Origin: Vanessa cardui
Taxonomy: Eukaryota > Arthropoda > Insecta > Lepidoptera > Nymphalidae
DNA: 64,000 bases
Reading direction: 5' to 3'
Assembly: GCF_905220365.1 (NCBI RefSeq)
Contig: NC_061138.1
Location: 5,223,814-5,287,813 of the forward strand
Shown here one piece after another: positions 47,486 through 59,300 of this stretch. The notes below the pieces were generated by a model that had not been told where the DNA came from, made no database searches, and was given only the letters and a program-made list of their open reading frames with translations. Position numbers and translations under genes: made by a program. The stretch's first letter is position 1, and each line of letters starts with the position of its first letter.

Positions 47486-49839
47486 TATAGTGGTATACAT
47501 AATGTATATAAAGTATTATACATAAAGTGTTAATTAGTAGATGGGTGCAATGCAATTTTGATGGCTGGTTGCATCTTGGTCCTCCATATGTCCCAACTCC
47601 CGGGGCTAAAAAAACATAAAATACTGAGGTGATAGGTTCGAATCTCGAATCAAACCAAACGACGATATTTATATGTATCTGACGATAAATTCTCCCGAGT
47701 AAAACCACTGGGGATGCACCTAAACCGTCTCCGATCGTGACTGATTACCGTCTCAGCGAATCATGAAAGTGTGTTATTTGAGCTACTTTGATTGAATACA
47801 GAATTTTGTATTAAAATGTCCCTTCCGTAGAAATAATGGTCGCCGTGGGTGTACAGGAGAACACCATGATAGTTGATATCAGCTCTTCCAATACACGAAC
47901 GTACCACACTCATTTGATTCCTTCTTTGTCTCCTCCTTTGTCTATTGATTAACGTTTGCTGAAACAGACAATGTTAGTTGTGTATGCAAGTGTATATACA
48001 GTATACAGTATACGTATGTATCATACACGTGTATATAAGGAACCCAAACTTACAACTTTACTTAATGACAAAAATATGTAGAGCGACATATATCTACATA
48101 TTTATATACTCTACATATTTCGATCTAAATCTATTACTAATATTTTTGAAATTATATCATTTCATAATATGAGATTATAAATAAGTGTCAATTACTTTAA
48201 TTTGTCACAAATCTTTGTACGCAAACGTATATGAATTTGTACATTTTTCTTCTGGAAGTTCTTCATTTATTTAAAACAACAAAATACCATACCAACGTTA
48301 CTTGGTATTGCTAGGATGGAAATATAATCTAATTCCATAGATATTACTCACATTTATTTTATTTTTAAATATTTGTCGGCATACCGTAATTACAGGTCAA
48401 TATGAAAATGAAAACTTTAGACTAAACTCTAGTCGCTACTATTTATCAATTTGTCTTCTTCTGTTACTTACGTACTTGTACTTTAAATAAAAGTCTGTAA
48501 GCCGATTATGTATTGTATTTAGCACACATAAGATGAATCAATGATAAATTACCACGTAGTTATTATTTATTTATTATCGTCATTTGTGAATTTGTGCTCG
48601 TTACAGTACTAGTTATCAAATTTTTATAAAAAGCTTAAGAATTTTCGAGTATTTTAAATTATTGACAAATTAAATTAACTGTATGCGACGTTTAACATAT
48701 GAAGGATTTACGATTAGCAGTTTTTAATAAATTAACAATTATAAATTTAATGAAGATAAAAATCTAGAACATCCTTTGTCGCAGATCCGATCACACACCT
48801 GACACAACAAAATTGCCAAAACAATTACCTATATAGATTTGTATTTATTTAATTCAGATAAATGTGGTCAAGGTGTTAATTAATCTAGTAACTACTTAAT
48901 ACTTATTTTAACTTATAAATTAACAGCTGTGCTGCGTAATCGCATTAATTATATAAAATATACTTACAAATATTTATTCAGCATAGGAACGGAACGTTTA
49001 GGCATTTTCCGAGTCTCGAGACTCAAATTTATTGACCACTGCGCCGTCAGTCATTAAAATATTTACAGTTTGTTACTTAAATAATTACCAACGTCGACCA
49101 AACAATGTCTCATAAATGTTAATTAAAAGTAAATATATGCATACATGCTTATTTAAATAAATACTTACTAGAGCTATTATTAACTACGGAAGTATTTAAC
49201 AACATAACATTTTGTAATAAAGAGTATAGTTTTATATTATACCAAGGTACATACAAATAATATTCAAAATATACTGAGTCAAAGCAAAATGTATTTAGCA
49301 GTAAAGCAATAATGTTAAAAGTAAAAAGCTATATAATGTAGAGCAACAATAGTATTTGAATATTCTCGAGCATAATATAACGGATGGACAGTACAATATT
49401 AATTTTGCTACGACACATTTGAATTGAACACACTTAGAATATTCATGTATGTCTTGACTCTTGAAGTTGCCTGGTAGAGAACAGTAGCCTCAATACAATT
49501 TATAAAGGATCATTTTATTGCGCTTAAATAAGAATTTAGATTTAATAGTAAATGTGTGATTTATCTTATAATACGAAATATAAACTACTAACATTAATTA
49601 TTAACATTTCTTAAGCACTTAGCACTGGGACGAAATATTTGTGTGCTTCTATCATTAACAGAACACTTTAATGATACGAAATCGTTCAAATTTTATTAAT
49701 AAAAGTGACGTGCATTATAATTTAAAAAGATCGATATAGCAACATCCTTTCTCAATCATTATAACGTTTACCTTTAAGTCTACTTGGTAGTAAATAGGTA
49801 TGCAATTTGTATAATGATGTACATGCTTACATAGAATTT

Positions 49840-50225
49840 ACGCGAGACGGCGACGGCGCTTGTATTACGTCGTATCACGTACTACGCCATACTCACACAT
49901 TCAAAACTTTACGAGACATCCACTACATTGCCGCGCAGACACCTATATTCGTGTAATCCACTACTCACTGATTTCATTCATATACCGAAACTAGACTTCT
50001 CTTTCTATCTCATTCATGCTAATGGTAATTCAATAGGAGCGAGTGAAACAGGGTAAGCTTTACGTACGAAATGGCGTTTGTTGAACCAAATCGCCGCGTC
50101 GGTCGGTCGAAGTCTCGCTCGCTCCCTCGCGCAGTAGCGGAGAACGCGTTCGAGGCGTGCGTTCGACTTTCGGGCGGCGACGTACGCTAAGCGTGTGTCT
50201 TCATTATTGATGCAAAAGTTCCACG
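49840..50225 (+). promoter_or_regulatory. CpG-rich promoter and 5' leader of the ArfGAP gene
   Basis: The region is clearly richer in G+C and CpG than its surroundings, especially 50085-50200 (for example 'cgccgcgtcggtcggtcgaa'), and lies directly upstream of the ArfGAP start codon. No TATA box is placed with confidence. The start site cannot be fixed from sequence, so the border between promoter and leader is unknown. Two short upstream open frames lie in it. Confidence 0.55.
50071..50190 (+). other. Candidate upstream open reading frame (39 codons)
   Basis: An ATG at 50071 (A at -3, G at +4) opens a frame of MAFVEPNRRVGRSKSRSLPR and 19 more codons, stopping at TAA 50188-50190, 35 nt before the ArfGAP ATG. 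A second ATG at 50210 in weak context opens nine codons that overlap the ArfGAP start out of frame. They matter only if transcription begins upstream of 50071. The Arg/Ser-rich peptide is probably just the consequence of CpG-rich sequence. Confidence 0.35.
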
Positions 50226-50307
50226 ATGGTAGATCATAACCAAAAATTATTACAGGAGTTGTTAAAGAAACCCGGGAATAATGTGTGTGCCGATTGTGGA
50301 AGCCAGG
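50226..50307 (+). CDS. ADAP1: ADAP1-like coding exon 1 (residues 1-27)
   Basis: Encodes MVDHNQKLLQELLKKPGNNV followed by CADCGSQ, which holds the first zinc-binding Cys pair. It ends in phase 1 at GTATGT. The exon is too short to stand out as an open frame and was found from the motif. Confidence 0.93.
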
Positions 50308-53300
50308 GTATGTTACAGTGTTTTATTAGTGATTTACTTACCTTGTAAAGCGTGGTATTTCCATGGGGTGGTGAATAGGCGGGGGGGCGTAAGTGCGTCC
50401 ATGCTCGGGAGTTCAGTGACCTCGACGTAAAATGCATTCAATGAAAACAAATCATCGACATTGAGAGCAATAACAATGATCGATGATCAAACAAGCGAAC
50501 ATGTTGTAAGTAGGTAATTTAAGCGTATAAGGTTTGATCCAGCTACAGAGCCTGTATGAGTTCGTGTTAATTGAAAATTAATTTTGTGTGACCAAACCCT
50601 AGGCCACGGCGTGCTTCTACTTTGTTTATAGTGAGAGGACAAACAATATTGCATCACCGGACTGCACTATTCCTTTTTCCGTAAACACGAAATGTTATTG
50701 TGCTGGAAAACCAGAAGGCAGATATATTAAGGAAGGATGCAACGATTTTCATATAAACAATCCAATTATCCTTAAGTTTTTATCAACATTATAACGAACA
50801 TGAGGTTCTACCATTAATAGAGTCGGTTAAATATTCACCAAGTGTAAATAACTTTCAATATGTATCTCATAATTTGTATCAAAAACGTTCAATATACAAA
50901 AAAATCATAAACAGAGAACCTTTAGACTATTCAAAGCTTTTTATTGTTTGTTTGTCATCTTGCTAAGCGTACCTGCTCTCTATCTATAGTTCTCGGGTTA
51001 TATCCCGTTTAGATTGCAATTAGCAAGTAAAATTATTTAAAATATGCCAAATACGAAGAATAATCATTATTAATAGTATTTAAAATTAGGATCGATTGAG
51101 TTGGTAAAAATAAAATTTAAATAAATAGAGTTTTTTTAATTTGTGTAAATGTAATCTAAGAATATTTCGATTTAATATATTATTCCATAAGTTTATACTA
51201 ATAATGTTTTATATATTATATTGAATAAAATATAATATATAAAAGCGCATCGTTTCAAGATTAAAAAAAAAGATTTACGTAAATATTTTTCTAAATAGAC
51301 TCTACTAATAATTGCACTCCGACTTTATACCGTTTTAAATCAAAAACCTTGACATTTATGAGTGTTTAAATTACAAGTAATAGCAATAAAATTAAATATA
51401 TCTTTTAAATAAGGCAGTATACACGGCTAATGGCTATAAATAAACATCCCTAGATTGTCGAGCGTTTGGCAATACGGGGTTTTTGGCAAAACATAACAGA
51501 GTTATTAATCTTAATAGTTAATACGATAACAACCCAACATTTTGTTTAAATTATATACATATAAATTAATATTAAGGCATATATTTTATTACTCTGACTA
51601 AATATATATAAAAAAAAAAATTCAATATTAACTTCTATTATGATTTAGAACAGGTAAATGTCGAGTAAAGTGACCGTAAATTGTCTATTAGAATAAAAAT
51701 ACAGCAAATAACAGTAACAGAGCGGTTAGTGGTGCCAAAATATTATGGGTTTTCCTCATGCGGGTGACTCATCGCGCTGGAGGAGGGAGGGAGGTTATGC
51801 CAGACCCATGCTACTTTCATATGAGTCACGGTAGAAAAAGTTATGTTTGTATTATGGTGCTCTATAACAGTACATTAGGAGTAATGCTTTGTATGAATAA
51901 AAAAAAAACTGACAGAAAAATATAAACTTTTAAGTACGTACGTACAGTCACAGATAATATAAATAAGAAATTGGAATGAAGGAAAGTTTGATTCAATAGA
52001 TATTTACTTTCTACTGAATATGTTTTTTTTTTTCATTACTCATCTAAACTTTGCTATTCATTACAATGACACAGTTTTCTGAATATTTTTTGTTGGCTGC
52101 GAAATTGTTTATTATTCAAGTAAAGAAGGACTCTCTAAGAATGCTTCAGCGTTATCATCGTTGATGGTTCTGACCTTGTATACTTTCACTTGTTTAAAAT
52201 TTAACATGGCATTGTACGTGAATGAATTAGTACTATACAATAGATGTGTTATATAGGTACCTTTAGTTTGTTCTTGTTTAATAAATGTTTGTTTATGTTT
52301 TAATAAATGATTAAAACTTTAATTGATGATCTGATATTTTAATATAATTTACTTTGGAAGTTCAGTCATTGTTTATTAAAACTATTATATATAAATGTTA
52401 TAATAAAAAGTTTGAAAGGATCAATCAGGTTTAATAAAATTTAGCGTAAATTAATTATAATTTTAAACCAAAGCTTAACGTTTAGCATCTTTTTAGTTAA
52501 GTATACCTAATAATAAAACCAGTAGATGAATAATATGCAAAACAGAAATACAAGAATTAAATTGCGTAACCATTCAAAATTTTTTGAAAATTTTGTTCTT
52601 AATTAGAGTGAAGAAAACAATGATTTATCTGTTATATATGCCTATTTCTAGTATCTACAGTATAATTCACATAAATGTTTAATGCTATACCAATATATGT
52701 ATTATTATCCGTTTTCAAGCTATTACTTATCTCTTTTCTATATCTTTCTATTTTATTTTAGTATAAGTGCAGAACGATCCGACGTTTGTGGTTTTGTTCA
52801 ATAGTACTTTGTAAGGAATTAATGTTACAATTATTCTCAATATAATAACATATGTTTTACTTCCTAGCTTGAATCAATAAAATTTAGCACAAATTAAGCA
52901 CTACAATATTCAACGATACTTGCCTGGGTTTGAAGCCGCAGTCATCAGTTAAGACGCACGCGTTCAAATCATCTAATCACTCACCCCCTCGGCTCTCAAT
53001 AATGTTCGATTATTATTATTACCAGTAACTTGCTAATGCACTGCAATGCCTGAATAAACTTTTTTGGGTAAATAGGTATTACTTATTAGTGTTATTAGAT
53101 AATCGTTATTATTCGAAATGGATTGCATTCGTGATTCGGCAAAAACTGTGCAAATAACAATCGGATGAATTGTCTAGTTGCGTATAGTACACAAACAAAC
53201 ATTATTGTAAATAATATATTATAAAATCCGAAATATAATTACAATACAGATTCAATGTAATAATAATCTAATATATAATAAAATAAGATAATGATAACAT

Positions 53301-56300
53301 AGAGCCAAAATGGTCTAGTAGCTAGAGCATCTACGTGGTTTTTGCGATAACTTTTGCCCAAACCCAGACATACCATTTTAAGTTTTCTTGTACATCTAGT
53401 AATCTTTTTAAAAAAACGTAATCCAGTGTCAGTTTTGAAATAAAACATAATGAGGCAGATCTGCATGTATCGAATTAAATTCAAAATTTCTCAAAGAAGG
53501 ATACTTTTGTGTAAAAGTGTTTTTCATTCAAGATTATAAATTTAACTTCTGTGACGAAAGAATTAGGTACATTATTAGATTATTCGCAATTTTATAATAA
53601 AGATGATATATTTACGTTTAACATGACAAATTGCTTTATATTTAATTAAAGTTCATTAGCCTTACATAATCACATGTTAAAACAAAAAAAAAACGACGGT
53701 CTTTAACCTTATTTAATCATTTACATTTTCGTAATAACTTTTAAAATAATAATTAAAACTTCGTTCAGTTACGGTTCGATGGTAAAATTTAGTTTGATGA
53801 TATGAATAATGTACATTTAATTCATAATCCACATTTTGTGTGATTGTTCTGGATAGAAATTTCATAAGTCACTTTATATAGTAGCGATTAGTGTATTCTA
53901 CAATACTCTTTCGTATGCTGCATTACTGAAGGTTGTGCTAGTCCTGAAATGCTTTTACCAATGTGTCGACTAGCTACCTCCATACCACTGTCCGTGACTA
54001 TTCTCAGGAATATTTATATATTCTACAATAAATAAGTATAATTATTGATCAATATTTATAACATGATAGATGTAGAGTTGTGAATGAAGATTAACCCTTA
54101 AAACATAATAAAACTTAATCTAAATGCATCTTTGGTCTAATGGTCTTATAAGATTGCAGACATCAATGATTTTTCTAGACGCTAGCTTTAGGAAGTTATT
54201 ATAATCCTATGTCTGACTAAGAGTCATATTAAAATTCCAATAGACTATGAAATAGAAAGAGCCCACATTTGTGTACTAGATATATTATCTCTTGCTCTAT
54301 CGAATTAAATAAGGTTATAAAATAAATAGGTAAAATCTTTATGATAAACTAATTAACAGGGATATTAATTGGCATAACACAAAGCATATGTTTGTCATTC
54401 TAGTTCCGAAATTAATGATCAATAATGATACTAGAAATACAGTAAAAAAAACAAAATTATACATATGAATTACTTAGTGCCGACTAAAATCTAAGTAAAA
54501 GTGATCTATATATTAATAATGTATATCAATTATTGGAAATTATTATTTGCTTAGTTATTATATATTAATACATTTTTAAATAAAATATAACTCAACTAGT
54601 AATTTATTACTAATACCTAAAACATGTCTTACTAGGATATATTTAAGAAAACCCGCAAATTTCCCAATTAGTTCACACGTCAACGGAAAAAATTTAAAGA
54701 TAATAACACGATTTACGCGAAATGATTTCTCAAGGATCGTTAAAGATAGAACATTGTATGTCATCGAAACAGTTTCTGATGTATTTATAATTTAATTTAT
54801 TTAACTAGATCTAGGCAATCGTAACATATTATGTTACACATTATCTTTAGATTACACAACAAACGACAGTTGCTCTGTCAATAAGTTTTACTTATTCAAA
54901 ACATATTCTCTTTGATCTTACTAATGAATATTTATTACTAGTAGTCGTCCGCGGTTTCGCTCGCGTTTTACGTTGTTGGTTGTCATGCGTCAGAGGAAAA
55001 AAGTAGCCTATATCATTACTTGGAGTTAAAGTTTGCTTCATACCAAATATCATCAAATCCGGTTCAACGGTTTAGTCGTGAAAGAACGACAGACAAACAT
55101 ACAGATTTACTTTTACATTTATAATATTATAATATAGATTAAAGCCTAGAATCATAAAAACCTAGTAACCAGTAAGCTTTCGTAGTTGCGTCTTCCAAAT
55201 GAATGACAAATATTAACTTACTATCAAAATAAACAACGAGATCCTTAATTGAGTTTACTAAACGCAACGGAATGTCGCCAATATAAGTATGCTTGATAAT
55301 GTTGTGGTTTTTTTTTTACAAATTCTATGAATTCACATTAATTATGAGCCTTGTCTGCCAAAGCAATGTCAAAGTTCTTACAATAATAACCGGTTATGGT
55401 CATCACATATATTTCCACAGCCCCTTGCATTATAACGATATTTTATACATTGATGATAACATACATTTAAAAATGACGCACTAATGTACATATGTCATTA
55501 ATAAAAATAATATAAAGAATTAGTCCTATAACTGTACCTTGAAGCACCCCCGATGTTCCGATACTTACAATACAGTTCCATAGGTCAATTTTAATTACCC
55601 TTCTTCACATTCTTTTTCTTGTATTCGAGATTTTTTTAGGTCAAATTGTAATTTTCCTTAACAAAATCGAGTGATGATTTTTTTCAAACGCTTTACGGAA
55701 ATCAGTATTTGTGACATCTTGTTAAGAACGGTTATACAGTTTTAAAAGTATGTTACTGTACCGATCGATAAATTAAAGGTACTACCTATTCTTTTTTAAA
55801 AGCCCTTGTTGTACCCTTTTTTTTTAATAAATAGAAAAGTTATGAATTAATTAGTTATCAAGAATGTTAGAAAAACTGTACAGTATTACCAATATGTCTG
55901 GTGTCATTTTATAACAAGACTATAGGTTCCACCTTGCTAGTTTGATAAACCTGAATACTTTCCAAATATCAAAGAAACATGAAGTATAAATGAAAGTGAC
56001 GTTATCAAATATTTTTGGTACTTTTCGTTAAAAGTTGATTTTTTTTAGGATCAGCTTTTTTATCGTCCCGTGACTCAAGATAACATAATTTTTAGTCATT
56101 ACAACATAACCAGTTTTTGGAATGTATTATTTTTCGTAGAAAATTTACTGGACGAAATTAATTATTTTATGTTTTATTTATTTTATCATCACAAACTCTT
56201 TAAATCGACCGTATACGTTCTACAAGTATTTATCGTTAAGTTAAAAACGTTACAGAATTATCATTATGCGTTTATTTTTGTTTAATCGATTTTGTTTTGT

Positions 56301-59300
56301 GTTTACTCTTTTTGTATAAAACCACATGAATACCGGTTTTCATTATCTTTCGTTCACTTTTTTATTTCCACAATTTTATAAATTCATTCTCTAATTATAT
56401 TTTTAAATACTTCATTTTTTACCAAAATATTATGGTTAAACTTTTATAATATTAATTTAAAAAGTAATAATTCGTCTTAAACAAAAATGTCATCCCCATA
56501 ATGAAATCAAATAGCAAAACCGTTTCATATTGTTTTTTTTTCTCATCGAAACCAGTTTAAAATCACACGAGAAGATTCACCTACAACTGTATGATCAAAA
56601 CATAGCGTGTTATTTACGACTGGAGAGAGGCCACTCTTGTATGTGTGCGTGCGCGTGACGTCGTGTCGGTGTGCCCTAGTAAACATATAATACTGCGGTG
56701 GTGTTGCAAAACTCTATTATGTCTAGAACTAAATCAGTCTGAAGACTAACAGGACTCCTAAACGAAACATTGCGGGAGTTGCGTTTCTATTTCGAGTCGA
56801 CCCTCGCGACGAACATTTTTAATCTCAGTCACACGTCACTAATCACTTCATTCATAGGTAAGGTATGTCTTAACACACACAAACATGCCTCTAGACGGAT
56901 GTGGTTTGCGTTCATTTTTTTATTGATTTGTTATTTGCGAAGCTATTGCAAGTATTATCGGGGTTTTAGCTTTTATTTCTTATATTGACGTCACGAAATG
57001 TGTTATTGTAGATATGACTATCGCGTCGAGAGATAAAGCGAGCCCTTTACTCTCACTAAAGAACATCCCAAACTATATAAAGGCAAGGTAATATACTTGA
57101 CAAAAACTGTTCAATGATATGAATAATAAAAATGCGTATGTAATCGAATAAGGTATATTGTCTAATCGCACGTGCTAACCGCGTAGGTATGTTTGCTACC
57201 AGACGGAATATTTTGTTGGTGTAAATTCGAATGTAGAAATATGTGTAGTATAATGTTGTTTGGAACGATAATTACTTGGTATTTAATTGATTACGATTAG
57301 ATGTCGACTGTCTGATAATGTTGCAAATCAACGTAAGTGCCGTCGTAAACAAATACACACATGTGCATTCCTTACGGTTTCTTAAGTATAAATACTGTAA
57401 ATAAAATATTTCTAGTATTAGTGTTAAGTGTAATATTACTAAAAGGCATATATTTGGTACTCAATGTCCTTTTCTGCGTGCCTACACGTGTTTATGACCA
57501 TCGATGGAGTCGTTAAAACAGGAAAACATAAAAAAAACTGATAAAGAAACATTTTCAGATTTATATTATTAGGATATGAGAAAATATGAGCTTATTTTAC
57601 GAAGTATTTCAAATTTCGACTAGAATATTTATAGAAATAAAATATGAGTATAAGTTTACTTGAAAATTAAATCTTAAAGTAGAGCTGATTTGAGTCTCGT
57701 CAAATATTTATCACACTCATAAAATATTTTTAAACGCTCTAATATTAGGTACTTACCCTGGAGTGACTAAATAAACATGCACTGTTAGTATAAACACTTG
57801 ATCTTTGTATTTATAATGAGAAAACAACAAGAAAAACTTTATAACTTAATATTCTAAACGTTTTCCTTAAAGATACGCATAAAAAAATTGCCGAAAAGAA
57901 ATAAATTGTGTGACTTTTGATGAATTTGTTTAATAAGATGAACTAATCGTCGCCCGCAGCTTTACTAGCGTTTTTGGGTGTTGGTTGTCACGTGTTAGGC
58001 AAATAAAGTAGCCTGTTCTTTCTTGGAATTCAAGTTTGCCTCATACCAAATTTCATTGAATTCGGTGCAGCGGTTTGGTCGTAAAATAGCGACAGACAGA
58101 TATACATTCACATTTATATTATTAGTATAGATATCATGGTATAGTGGTTTACCATAAGGTAGTCATCGAGGTCCTGGATTCAAATCTCTATAAAAATTTT
58201 CGTTATAGTATAATATAAAATTGTTTATTGGAAATGATGAAATTATTGTGTTAAATGAAAAAGAAGATATGGTTTAAAGATTGTTTACTACTCAAGAGGA
58301 TATCACAACTCCAAGCGTAATTATTAAGATAGTGACAATCAGATATTATCAAAAACCTTATCTATTGTTAGAACATCCCTGCGATCTTTTGCTTCAAAAC
58401 GTCGATAAACATTTGAGTAATAGAGAACACATTTATTTCCAGGGCCGGACTGGGCTTCTTATAACCTCGGTATATTTATATGCATGCGATGTGCAAGTAT
58501 CCACCGCGGCATGGGAGCGCATATCAGCAAAGTGAAACACCTAGATTTAGATCGCTGGGAGGACTCACAAGTGCAGCGAATGAAAGAAGTTGGAAACATC
58601 GCAGCGAAGAACAAATACGAAGAACGCGTACCGCCATGTTATCGGCGACCGACGAAAAACGATCCACAGTTAGTATTACTCTTTTCATGACTAAGTCCTT
58701 GGCATAACGTATATACGTGTATTCCATGCTAGGATGTTTATATATGTAACATAGGAGTCTCTTGCAGTGTTTCTTTTTTTAAACTTTGTACATTACAAAA
58801 TCTCGAAGGTTGATTGGAAAGTTGATTGGAATTTATAAATTATAAAGTTTTTAACGGCAACAACACATTATCAAACTTAAAAATCAAGCTTATATCACAA
58901 AATTTAAGTTTATATTATGTTGTACTTGTTTTTAGGGCTTTGTGTACATTTAAGCAGTCTCCATTTCAGCAGTCTCATTTAAGCAGTCTCCAGTCTCTAC
59001 CCACTCATCATAAGTTTTACTGCCAAATACCGATGCTTAGTATTCTTGTGTTACGGTGGCAAGAGTGAGTGAGCCAATGTAATTACTTAATTATACTGTC
59101 AAGTAACAATACTTGACATTGGTATTGTTATCTTCCTGTTTGAAGGCACAAGAATTACATCTTAGTTTCCTAAGTTGGTGGCGCAATGGCGATGTTAGGA
59201 ATGATTCATAATTTATAAAGCGCCAATAACTATGGGCGTTGCTGATCATTTATTATCAACTGCTTGCCCTTGCTTGCTCGACCGCCTACTTATAGTATTA

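Larger units (their letters stand above)
43985..49839. other. Intergenic region between the divergent WBP11 and ArfGAP genes
   Basis: WBP11 transcription probably starts within about 150 bp above 43984, where a short GCGGCGCTGG-containing (minus strand) segment occurs near 44070. Beyond that lie two small hairpins at 44226-44355, a family J scrap, a coding-like retroposon scrap at 45530-45760, and a retroposon tail at 47341. The remainder is AT-rich with no recognisable exon. Confidence 0.6.
50308..58442 (+). other. First intron of the ADAP1-like gene (8.1 kb)
   Basis: A long AT-rich intron bounded by GTATGT and TTTCCAG. It holds SINE fragments at 52919 and 53301, two family C repeats in antisense orientation, a tRNA-like remnant and a GC-rich patch at 56600-57090 that may be an internal promoter. 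Long first introns often carry regulatory elements; none can be identified here by sequence alone. Confidence 0.8.

Noticed and set aside
57014..57090. MTIASRDKASPLLSLKNIPN frame as an alternative coding first exon of the ArfGAP gene
   Set aside because: Its donor leaves phase 2, while exon 2 needs phase 1, so it cannot supply an in-frame N-terminus. It is kept only as a possible untranslated exon.
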